From the NCBI GenBank assembly GCA_965208945.1, contig OZ242366.1, positions 372,001 through 436,000 on the forward strand: a stretch of DNA of 64,000 bases, read 5' to 3'. Positions within the stretch are counted from its first letter, which is position 1, and each line of letters opens with the position of its first letter. This DNA comes from JAPPLB01 sp965208945 (GTDB lineage Bacteria > Acidobacteriota > Terriglobia > Bryobacterales > UBA6623). Positions 37,928 through 45,015 of the stretch are shown one piece after another. The notes beneath the pieces are model-generated. The model saw only the letters and a list, made by a program, of their open reading frames with translations. It did no database searches and had not been told where the DNA came from. A program made the position numbers and the translations under genes.

Positions 37928-38093
37928 AAAAAAGGCAGTGATTCGTGAAAACCATGGGCGGAGGCCAAGCCTGCACTGACCTCAAGATTGCCACCCTGCG
38001 GAACGAGGCAAAGAAACACCCATCCGCCGCTGTGACGGACCCTTGTTAGACTGAAATCGTTTCGGGGTTTAGCACGTCGAAGACAGGGGTCTG

Positions 38094-39116
38094 ATGTCTG
38101 ACGGCAGAAGGCAGGCACGTCTCGCCACATCCGTCTTGAGCGGAGCGTGTGTATTGCTGTGCCTGCTGACACCGTTACGAGCTCAAGATGCCTGGCAAGA
38201 GGCCATCGATGCGGGCGACCGGGCGCTGGCCACAAACCAGCGCCAAGAGGCCCTCAAACAATTCGCAGCCGCCCGGCGAGTCTCCACCGGGTTTGGGGCC
38301 GCCGACCCGAGGCGAGCCGTAACTCTGGTCCGCCTAGCCCGAGCGTACCGCTCTCTGGGAGATCTGGCCAAGCCGGAGGAGTTGTACGAAGCTGCGATTG
38401 ACGTTGCCGAGAAGGCCCATGACCCGTCGAGCCTCGAGTTCGCCGAGTATCTCAACGAGGCCGGGCGCTATTTCCACTCGAGGCGTAAATACCGGCGATC
38501 GGAGGAACTCTATCGAAGCGCTTTCACGAACCGCGTCAAGCATCTCGGCAGGGAGCACGCTGACGTTGCCGAGAGCATCAACAACCTAGCAGTCCTATAT
38601 GAGAACGAGGTCCGCTACAGCAAGTCGGAGGTCTACTATCAGCATGCCCTGAGGATTCGCGAAACGGTGCTTGGACCCGAACACACCGATACCGTCGTCA
38701 CGATGGAGCACTATGCACGGTTATTGGTCAAAATGAATCACAGCGATCAAGCCCAGCCTCTGTTGGAGCGAGCGGAGGCCGTACGAGCGCGTCACGTGGC
38801 GCAAGCCACCGAGGCTGTTTCGGGTGAGGTTTTTCGCCTCGGCCCAGGAGTGATTCCAGCTCGACTCAACGAGAGAACCGAGCCCGAGTACACGGAAGAA
38901 GCCCGTATCGCACGACATGAAGGCACCGTGGTCATGCAGGCGGTCATCACACCCGACGGGGGTGTTGCAGGCCTCAGGCTGGTGCGCAGTCTCGGCTTGG
39001 GGCTCGACGAAAAAGCCGTGGAGGCGGTGCGAAGTTGGCGATTCGATCCAGCCCGAAAGGGCAATGCACCGGTTGCGTTTCGAGTCAGTCTGGAAGTGAG
39101 CTTCCGAATCCTCTGA
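38094..39116 (+). CDS. Exported TPR protein with TonB C-terminal domain
   Basis: 340 residues. A signal-like segment (SVLSGACVLLCLLTPLRAQ) is followed by tetratricopeptide helices (~40-230; LVRLARAYRSLGDLAKPEEL, AESINNLAVLYENEVRYSKS, YYQHALRIRETVLGPEHTDT). The C-terminal ~90 residues are a TonB-type domain (EPEYTEEARIARHEGTVVMQ, GVAGLRLVRSLGLGLDEKAV, EAVRSWRFDPARKGN). It may transduce energy to receptors or act as a periplasmic scaffold. The TGA stop is the first triplet of palindrome fragment K. Confidence 0.83.
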   Translation: MSDGRRQARLATSVLSGACVLLCLLTPLRAQDAWQEAIDAGDRALATNQRQEALKQFAAARRVSTGFGAADPRRAVTLVRLARAYRSLGDLAKPEELYEAAIDVAEKAHDPSSLEFAEYLNEAGRYFHSRRKYRRSEELYRSAFTNRVKHLGREHADVAESINNLAVLYENEVRYSKSEVYYQHALRIRETVLGPEHTDTVVTMEHYARLLVKMNHSDQAQPLLERAEAVRARHVAQATEAVSGEVFRLGPGVIPARLNERTEPEYTEEARIARHEGTVVMQAVITPDGGVAGLRLVRSLGLGLDEKAVEAVRSWRFDPARKGNAPVAFRVSLEVSFRIL

Positions 39117-39150
39117 CCTGCATTTCCCACCACCCTACGGCCGAAGCGAG
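39114..39150 (+). repeat. Palindromic element fragment K
   Basis: TGACCTGCATTTCCCACCAC then CCTACGGCCGAAGC. Only the first arm tip remains. Its first triplet is the stop codon of the TPR-TonB gene. Confidence 0.75.
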
Positions 39151-39152
39151 TC

Positions 39153-40382
39153 TTATTCGACCGGGAACCAATCCGGAGTGAAGGGCAAACGAATCGGCTC
39201 AAAGCCCTCCGAGCCTGTAATTTCAATCTCCGAGCCGATCAGGCGAACGTCGCGCACTGCCTCGAACCCTTCCGGCACGGACGCCATGACGACCATATAG
39301 CGCGCCGTGATCTCGGCCTTCGAATCGAGCCAGCCGAACGTGCGAGTGCCATACATTTCGGGATTCGCGAAGTAGGCTTTCGCAGTCCCCGGAATCCGCG
39401 TATTACCGAATTCCATGCCGCGGGTCATCGCCTTGCCATTCCACGGCGGGAGCTGGATGTGCCGATTTTCTTCCCACACCATCATCCATGGGGAATCCTT
39501 GCGCAGGAACACGTACGCGATCAGGAGGCGGTGTTCAGCATTGATCGCCGAGACGAATTGCACATCGCGACCCTCGTCCAACAGGAAAAACGCCATCTTC
39601 TGGCTGGGAGGTTCGGGAGCGAAACGCCGGTAGTCCCGCTCAGGATGACCGGGCGGACCCACCGGCCAGTTTCCAAGAGGCTCGTAGTTCTTGTCGCCTC
39701 CGAGGTCGCCCTTGGTGGCCGAGGCGTCGAAGAAGGTGTGTTCGGGATCGAGAAACGGCGGACCGAAGGTCGGATGCTGAACCCAGCCGAAGGGCCGGTC
39801 GAGCCCCAACTTGTTCAACGCCGTTTCTTCGACATACAGGACCGGCTGACCGTCAGCGAGCCGCATCGTTCTCGTTATGGCCGTAGCCGAGTTCTTCAAG
39901 TCGAGCTTGTGGACCAAGGACCGCTCATCATGCGAAATCATCTCGGCCGCGAGCAGCGAGACCTCGCCGTGATAGGCCATGCCTTGCCGGTACTCGGTTT
40001 CCGACGGCGCACCCCAGAAGTCAAAGCACAAATTGTGACCCATGATCCCGGCCAACAGAGCCGCCTCTGAATCAGTTCCATAGATCTCGCCGTGCTTGCT
40101 GACGTCGAATTCCCAAGGGTCAAGCGAAGGCCACGGCGGAATCCAAAGCGGATTGAGGGAGTCGCCGCTGTCCGTCTTCAAGACAATCTCCGCAAGCTGC
40201 CCTCCACCTTCGAGAATGGTGACACGCAGACGGTCATTCTCAATACGCCAAGCGTTACGGTTCTCGAACATGGCCATCTCCCCGCGTTCCTCCGCCACCG
40301 GCTCGGGGGCGCATCCGATCGACCCGAGCAGGAGAAGACCGCTTACAAGAACAACAACGGGATCAAGTCGCCGGCTTGTCAT
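39153..40382 (-). CDS. Lipoprotein with galactose-mutarotase-like fold (unknown function)
   Basis: 409 residues. The N-terminus is a lipoprotein signal (VVVLVSGLLLLGSIGC, lipobox GSIGC). The body resembles the aldose-1-epimerase/mutarotase superfamily: WRIENDRLRVTILEGGGQLA, a strand-rich core, AITRTMRLADGQPVLYVEET, PFGWVQHPTFGPPFLD (the H-x-x-F-G region) and WMMVWEENRHIQLPPWNGKA. It is probably anchored in the outer membrane and binds a sugar or related ligand. No neighbour suggests a pathway. No good ribosome-binding site is visible before the ATG. Confidence 0.68.
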   Translation of the reverse strand: MTSRRLDPVVVLVSGLLLLGSIGCAPEPVAEERGEMAMFENRNAWRIENDRLRVTILEGGGQLAEIVLKTDSGDSLNPLWIPPWPSLDPWEFDVSKHGEIYGTDSEAALLAGIMGHNLCFDFWGAPSETEYRQGMAYHGEVSLLAAEMISHDERSLVHKLDLKNSATAITRTMRLADGQPVLYVEETALNKLGLDRPFGWVQHPTFGPPFLDPEHTFFDASATKGDLGGDKNYEPLGNWPVGPPGHPERDYRRFAPEPPSQKMAFFLLDEGRDVQFVSAINAEHRLLIAYVFLRKDSPWMMVWEENRHIQLPPWNGKAMTRGMEFGNTRIPGTAKAYFANPEMYGTRTFGWLDSKAEITARYMVVMASVPEGFEAVRDVRLIGSEIEITGSEGFEPIRLPFTPDWFPVE

Positions 40383-40445
40383 AGGCGTTCATTATGCATC
40401 AAGGAGGATCTCAAGTCACAATCCGGCAGCATCTCGCGCTAGGGC

Positions 40446-40652
40446 TAGTGTGCATTTCTCACCACCCGACGGTCGAAGCACGCAATACGACCGCCAGGAC
40501 TTCGTTGCGCTTGCTTGCCGTGCTCAACGTACGGTTCAAGTACGCCTGCGCGCGCCAAGCGGCTCGCGCCTTTTTCCTCCGCCCGGCTTGGGCCTAGTCC
40601 TGACGGCCCTCTCACCCACTTCACCTCGCCGCGTGGTGAGAAATGCAGGCTA
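40446..40652 (+). repeat. Palindromic intergenic element, copy L (207-bp form)
   Basis: Complete long form. The right terminal triplet (CTA on plus, TAG on minus) is the stop codon of the MoxR gene. Apex is CGTACGGTTCAAGTACG, one change from consensus. Confidence 0.92.
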
Positions 40653-41642
40653 CAGAGCCTCTTCCGGAAGCGACTCGATGATCCCGTTCAATACCTGATC
40701 CGCCGTCTTGCCCTCGGCGTGCGCGTCAAAGTTGAGGATGATGCGATGCCGCAACGCGGGCAACGCCAGCTCACGCAGATCAGCAAGGCTTACGTTGAGC
40801 CGCCCTCGCATCAGTGATCGCACGCGGCCTGCCTGCATCAGCGCCTGTGCTCCGCGAGGCGAACTTCCATAGCGGATGTACTTCCTGGCCGAGGCGTGCG
40901 CTTCCTCCCGCTCGGGTTGAGTGGCGAGAATCAGCCGAATGGCGAAGTCGCGAACATGAGGCGCGATCAATACCTCATGCGCTCCGCGCCGGGCGTCGAG
41001 AACTTGTTCCCGATCCATGACCTGGTGGACCACCGGTGACTGCGGCGCCATGGTCCGGTCCACAATCTCTTCCATCTCCTGCTTCGTCGGATAGCGTACG
41101 ACCAGCTTGAGAAGAAACCGATCCAACTGTGCTTCGGGCAGCGGGTAGGTTCCTTCCATCTCCAACGGATTCTGCGTGGCCATCACGAGAAACGGATCTT
41201 CGAGCTGGTGGGTCGTCGTACCCGTCGTCACCGTCCGCTCCTGCATCGCCTCGAGCAGCGCGGATTGCGTGCGCGGCGTCGCGCGGTTGATCTCGTCCGC
41301 CAGCACCAGATGAGCGAAGATCGGCCCGGGTTGGAACCGCAATTCCTTCGACCCCAGCGAGTCGGCCTCCAGCACCATGCTTCCGACGATGTCGGCGGGC
41401 ATCAAGTCGGGCGTGAACTGTATGCGCGAATCGTCGAGGTGCATGGCGCGGCCGAGCGTGCGTAGCAGAGTCGTCTTACCAAGTCCGGGCACGCCTTCCA
41501 GCAGCACGTGTCCGCCCGCCACCAGAGCAATGATCACGCCCTCAACCACGTCGTCGTGTCCGACGATCACCTTGCCGATCTCGTCACGCACGAGCTTCAT
41601 CTGATCGGTGACGGTTTGAAGGAACTGCTCGCTGGCAACCAT
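40650..41642 (-). CDS. MoxR-family AAA+ ATPase
   Basis: 330 residues. Walker A GVPGLGKTTLLRTLGRA, Walker B LVLADEINRATPRTQSALLE, and the MoxR-typical MATQNPLEMEGTYPLPEAQL with the arginine region DRFLLKLVVRYPT. The lid has YGSSPRGAQALMQAGRVRSL. MoxR ATPases act as chaperones in activating or assembling envelope proteins, usually with DUF58 or VWA partners. Here the partner upstream is a Ser/Glu-rich membrane protein whose TAA stop shares one base with this start. The TAG stop is the end triplet of palindrome copy L. Confidence 0.92.
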   Translation of the reverse strand: MVASEQFLQTVTDQMKLVRDEIGKVIVGHDDVVEGVIIALVAGGHVLLEGVPGLGKTTLLRTLGRAMHLDDSRIQFTPDLMPADIVGSMVLEADSLGSKELRFQPGPIFAHLVLADEINRATPRTQSALLEAMQERTVTTGTTTHQLEDPFLVMATQNPLEMEGTYPLPEAQLDRFLLKLVVRYPTKQEMEEIVDRTMAPQSPVVHQVMDREQVLDARRGAHEVLIAPHVRDFAIRLILATQPEREEAHASARKYIRYGSSPRGAQALMQAGRVRSLMRGRLNVSLADLRELALPALRHRIILNFDAHAEGKTADQVLNGIIESLPEEAL

Positions 41643-43132
41643 TAATTCCTGCTCTTCTGCCGCAACGTTTCGAAGTACTTCTGCACGTAGCGGCGATAGG
41701 CATAGGGTATTTCGTCTCGACTCACGCGCCCACCAGGGTCGCGATGTCCCGCAGCGGTCGGAGAATAGGGTGTTCGAAGCTGCTGCGGAACAGCCTCGGT
41801 CTCGATCAGTACCTCACCGGACATGTCTTCGGCCCTCTGCTGATAGAGCTCACTGAGTTCGCCCATGGCCTGCATCTGCTCGGCGGCGCTCAGTTCCTTG
41901 CTGCCGTCCTTGCTCCCCGCCGAGGACACACTGGACCCCTCCGGCGAAGCCGCCGAGCTTTCGCTGCCCGAGTCACCCTGGGTCAGTTCCTGAGGCGCCT
42001 CGGGGGCCGCTCCGCTGGCGCTTTCGGCATCCGCGCCGCTTTGTCCGGAATCGGGCGCCTCCGCCGCCGTTTTCTGACCCGACTGCGCACCTTCAGCGGG
42101 TGAAGGCTGACCTGACTGCTGCTCGGAAGAGTCAGCCGGGTCCGAACCCGACGGCGGATCCATGCTCAAACTCGAAAGCATATTGCGAAAAGCATCTTCG
42201 AGGCGCGAGAGCAAATCATTCGATGCTTCATTCTCCGCGCCTTGCCCGGCAGATCCCGCTTCCGCATCGGGATCACTTTCGCTGCTCTGCCGAGAAGGAT
42301 CCCTCGACTCGGAGTCCTCCTGTTCTTCGCCGCCTTTGCCCGAGCCACCGGCGAGCTCGTCTCCAAATTCGTCGTCTGTCGAGAGCCCCTCCACTTCGGG
42401 CAATGCCGATGACCCTTCACCAAGCGCATCTCCTGTCGACGTCTCGCCTTCGATCACATCCGGCACGGGATCGGGCTCAGCCGTGTTCGGAGACTTCTCC
42501 AGCTTGCTTTCCTTGCGCAGCGACTGTGACGGCTCCTCTCCGTGACTCCTTACCTCCGTCGTATCCTCACGCCGCAGTTCATGGCCCGCATCGGCATACA
42601 GCGACGGCGCCTCAATCGGGATGAGCGGCGGCTGCAACGAAAAACTCGATTGCGCCCCGTAGCGGATGCCCAGCAGAACCAGAAGCAATAGCAGCATCGC
42701 CGCGAACGCATACCCGGATCTCGGAATCACCAGGGGCAGAGCCACTGCCAAGTCGCCTGACGCTGCCAGTGGAGCGGCCTGCTCCCTCTGAACCCGCGCA
42801 AGGGGGCCGGCCTCGGACGGATGCTGCGCGAAATAGTAGGCCGTCGAGATTTGATCGTCCGTCTCCCATGCCGAATCAATACGCTGCGCGACACCATAGC
42901 GGGACGGGCGCGTGCGCAACCAACGATAGCCCCCAGCCATCAAGCCGGCACCCGCGAAAACAACGATCAGGCCGACCGGCAGCCAATCCGTCCCGAAGAC
43001 AGCGACCAGCAGCGGACCGAGCAAAGCGATGGTCCCAGCGAGGGCAATCTCACGAAACGTCGACTGAGTGACCGCGCGCGTGTGAGCACGCTCCACCGCC
43101 TTCATCACCGGGTCCGAACCTGACACTGACAT
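41642..43132 (-). CDS. Membrane protein with long Ser/Glu/Gly-rich domain, MoxR partner
   Basis: 496 residues. Membrane segments lie at ~30-70 (ALAGTIALLGPLLVAVFGTD, LPVGLIVVFAGAGLMAGGY) and ~145-165 (YAFAAMLLLLLVLLGI). Residues ~180-430 are low-complexity (Ser, Glu, Asp, Gly, Gln) and the end is basic (EIPYAYRRYVQKYFETLRQK). The architecture resembles DUF4175-type proteins encoded beside moxR, but I cannot confirm the family. Start and stop overlap with moxR shows coupling. A -10-like TATAAT (minus strand, 43153-43158) lies ~20 bp upstream. Confidence 0.68.
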   Translation of the reverse strand: MSVSGSDPVMKAVERAHTRAVTQSTFREIALAGTIALLGPLLVAVFGTDWLPVGLIVVFAGAGLMAGGYRWLRTRPSRYGVAQRIDSAWETDDQISTAYYFAQHPSEAGPLARVQREQAAPLAASGDLAVALPLVIPRSGYAFAAMLLLLLVLLGIRYGAQSSFSLQPPLIPIEAPSLYADAGHELRREDTTEVRSHGEEPSQSLRKESKLEKSPNTAEPDPVPDVIEGETSTGDALGEGSSALPEVEGLSTDDEFGDELAGGSGKGGEEQEDSESRDPSRQSSESDPDAEAGSAGQGAENEASNDLLSRLEDAFRNMLSSLSMDPPSGSDPADSSEQQSGQPSPAEGAQSGQKTAAEAPDSGQSGADAESASGAAPEAPQELTQGDSGSESSAASPEGSSVSSAGSKDGSKELSAAEQMQAMGELSELYQQRAEDMSGEVLIETEAVPQQLRTPYSPTAAGHRDPGGRVSRDEIPYAYRRYVQKYFETLRQKSRN

Positions 43133-43211
43133 CAGACGAAAAAACGAAAACCTATTATAGTGTTACGTCCCCGGTGATACTCCCCGTCCGCTCATCCGCC
43201 CCGCGGCGCCC

Positions 43212-43250
43212 TAGCCTGCATTTCTCACCACCCGACGGTCGAAGCACACG
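43212..43250 (+). repeat. Palindromic element fragment M
   Basis: First ~39 bp only (TAGCCTGCATTTCTCACCAC then CCGACGGTCGAAGCACACG), joined to GAAAAAGGCCGTG and a 7-bp array. Confidence 0.8.
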
Positions 43251-43258
43251 AAAAAGGC

Positions 43259-43285
43259 CGTGTTTCGTGTCTCGTGATTCGTGAA
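43259..43285 (-). repeat. 7-bp tandem array
   Basis: Minus-strand CACGAAT, CACGAGA, CACGAAA then CACGGCC, followed on the plus strand by the shared spacer ACCATGGGCGGAGG. Confidence 0.7.
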
Positions 43286-43448
43286 AACCATGGGCGGAGG
43301 ACTTCGCTCCAAAGAAATGTCTGACGGCCTGTGAACCCTAGCCTGCATTTCTCACCACCCGACGGTCGAAGCACGCCATATGACCGCCAGGACTTCGTTG
43401 CGCTTGCTTGCCGTGCTCAATGTACTGTTCAATATATGGTTCGCTCCC

Positions 43449-43620
43449 GGGATGTCCACCTATTCCTTCTTGCTGAACGTTGGTCTGCGCCAATATATCC
43501 GACCTCTAGGTGGAACCGCGCTGGTTCCGGGCCATGATGGGGTCCGCACGTCCCGCTCCTCATAAGTACGCCGACCTGTGAGGGCCATGAACAGTAACAG
43601 GATTCGGTGACGCCGGTACG
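43449..43620 (-). ncRNA. Candidate bridge RNA of the IS1111-group element
   Basis: Noncoding region downstream of the transposase, read on the minus strand. Target-binding loop: TACTGTTCA (complement of 43588-43596) equals the left target flank at 43423-43431. GGCGTACTTATG (complement of 43561-43572) is complementary to the right flank at 44869-44880. Between them a GGCC/GGTC stem closes a CTCACA loop. Donor-binding loop candidate: ATATATTG (complement of 43491-43498) matches the left IS end CAATATAT at 43430-43437, and CCCCAT (complement of 43537-43542) resembles the right end TCCCAT. A 6-bp stem GGAACC/GGTTCC lies between. The order target loop then donor loop is that known for IS110 bridge RNAs. 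Exact ends are unknown. Confidence 0.72.
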
Positions 43621-43696
43621 ACCGTTTTGTCCATCAATCGGGAGTAAGCAGACAAACTGTGAGCTCCTGGTAGTGCTACGGCGGACCGCAGGGCGG

Positions 43697-44770
43697 TTAA
43701 CCCGCCGGGGCTGGTTGCCGCTGTTGAGAGAAGCGCTGGCCGCTGCTCAGCAAGGCCCATGCGATGCGCGCCAGCCGTGCCGCCAGCGCCACGATCACGA
43801 CCCGCCGATCTTTGTTCAGGAGCATCCGCCGCAGCCACTGGCCGAGTTGGTCGCTGCGCTTCGCGAGCACGTCGAGGCTCGAGCGGGCACAGTGCACCAG
43901 CAGCGTCCGGACGTAGCGGTTGCCGCGCTTGCTGATGCCTCCCAAGCGCTGCTTGCCTCCGCTGGAGTACTCTCTCGGCACCAGACCCAACCAAGCAGCG
44001 ACGTCGCGCCCCTTCTCGAAGGCCTCGGCGTTGCCGATCGTCGCCACCAAGGCCGTCGCTGTCTGCACGCCGATGCCGGGGATCTCTCTGAGCCGCCGGC
44101 AGGCCTCGCTCGCCTGCGCTTTCCTCAGCAGATAGGTGTTGACTTGCTGAATCTTCTCTGCCAGCACTTGCCATTCGGCAAACATGCCCGCCAGCAGCGC
44201 CCGCATTTCGTCGGACAGGCCGTTATCGGCGTCCTCGAGGATCTCCGGCAGACGGACCACAAACCAACGCTTGCCCTGTGGAAGGGTGATGCCGCGTTCC
44301 AGCAGAAAGGCGCGCGCCTGGTTGATCAACTGCGTCGAGTTGCCCACCAGCCGCGAGCGATAGCGGTGCAGCGACTGCATCGACAGTTGTTGCTCGCTCT
44401 TGACCGCCACGAAGCGCATGCTCGGCCGCAGACAGGCTTCCGCGCAGGCCTCGGCGTCCGTCGAGTCGTTCTTGTCGCGCTTCACAAAGGGCTTCACATA
44501 TTTGGGCGGCATCAGCTTCACGTCGTGCCCCTGGGCCAGCAGTTGGCGGCCCAGGTGATGGGCGCCGCAGCAGGCTTCCATGCCGATACGGCAGGGCTGC
44601 ATCTGGGCGGTCACCTCCAGCAGCTTGCCCTTCGAGTAGCGGCGACGGGTGAGCACCCGGCCGGTTGCGTCCAAGCCGACCAAGTCGACGTTGTGTTTTG
44701 CTAGATCGAGGCCGATCGTGACGACCTCCTTCCATACGCTCTTGCGGGATGATCGCTGGGTCGTTGCCAT
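43697..44770 (-). CDS. IS110-family DEDD transposase/recombinase
   Basis: 357 residues from ATG at 44770. The N-terminal RuvC-like domain has VVTIGLDLAKHNVDLVGLD (Asp), GMEACCGAHHLGRQLLA (Glu) and VKRDKNDSTDAEACAEAC (the paired Asp). The C-terminal Tnp_20 domain has the helix-hairpin-helix REIPGIGVQTATALVATIG and GRDVAAWLGLVPREYSSGGK with the presumed catalytic serine, then QRLGGISKRGNRYVRTLLVH. It appears full length and intact. The enzyme would use a bridge RNA to pair donor and target DNA. Confidence 0.95.
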   Translation of the reverse strand: MATTQRSSRKSVWKEVVTIGLDLAKHNVDLVGLDATGRVLTRRRYSKGKLLEVTAQMQPCRIGMEACCGAHHLGRQLLAQGHDVKLMPPKYVKPFVKRDKNDSTDAEACAEACLRPSMRFVAVKSEQQLSMQSLHRYRSRLVGNSTQLINQARAFLLERGITLPQGKRWFVVRLPEILEDADNGLSDEMRALLAGMFAEWQVLAEKIQQVNTYLLRKAQASEACRRLREIPGIGVQTATALVATIGNAEAFEKGRDVAAWLGLVPREYSSGGKQRLGGISKRGNRYVRTLLVHCARSSLDVLAKRSDQLGQWLRRMLLNKDRRVVIVALAARLARIAWALLSSGQRFSQQRQPAPAG

Positions 44771-45003
44771 GATGGTTTCCTCTCGGTTCGTGAACTGCGG
44801 CCGGGGACGGCCGTTGCTACCAGCATGGCCGAACTCGACGACGCAGCGGAAGTGGGAGCGAACCATCCCATAAGTACGCCTGCGCGCGCCAAGCGGCTCG
44901 CGCCTCGTCCTGATGGCCCTCTCACCCACTTCACCTCGCCGCGTGGTGAGAAAAGCAAGATAGCCGCTCATCTTCAAAGCTCAGCGAGCAGACCCCGCCT
45001 CGC

Positions 45004-45009
45004 TATAAT
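45004..45009 (+). promoter_or_regulatory. -10 box giving a leaderless thyX transcript
   Basis: TATAAT ends six bases before the ATG at 45016, so transcription would start on or next to the A of the start codon. No Shine-Dalgarno precedes the ATG. A -35 match at standard spacing is poor. Confidence 0.55.
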
Positions 45010-45015
45010 CTTGCG

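Larger units (their letters stand above)
43133..43432. other. Repeat-filled region left of the IS
   Basis: Contains palindrome fragment M, a 7-bp array, the shared ~55-bp spacer and the left half of split palindrome N. It is close to an inverted copy of 1043-1190. No gene. Confidence 0.7.
43433..44871 (-). mobile_element. IS110-family element, IS1111 group
   Basis: About 1,439 bp. Perfect 13-bp subterminal inverted repeats ATGGTTCGCTCCC (43436-43448) and GGGAGCGAACCAT (44854-44866) lie 3 and 5 bases inside the ends, the arrangement of the IS1111 group. There is one DEDD-transposase gene, a short leader of ~100 bp upstream of it and a 248-bp noncoding region downstream. No target duplication is seen beyond a possible AA. 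It is inserted at the apex of palindrome copy N. Confidence 0.9.
43339..44962 (+). repeat. Palindromic element, copy N (short form), split by an IS
   Basis: The left half is 43339-43432 and ends CTGTTCAA. The right half is about 44872-44962 and starts AAGTACGCCTGCG. Together they make a 183-bp copy if the shared AA is counted once. The break is at the apex of the palindrome. The right end has decayed to GAGAAAAGCAAGATA. Confidence 0.9.

Noticed and set aside
43133..44962. Composite transposon hypothesis for the palindromes and the IS
   Set aside because: The IS ends (ATGGTTCGCTCCC) do not resemble the palindrome ends, so the IS is unlikely to mobilise the palindrome directly; it uses it as a target.
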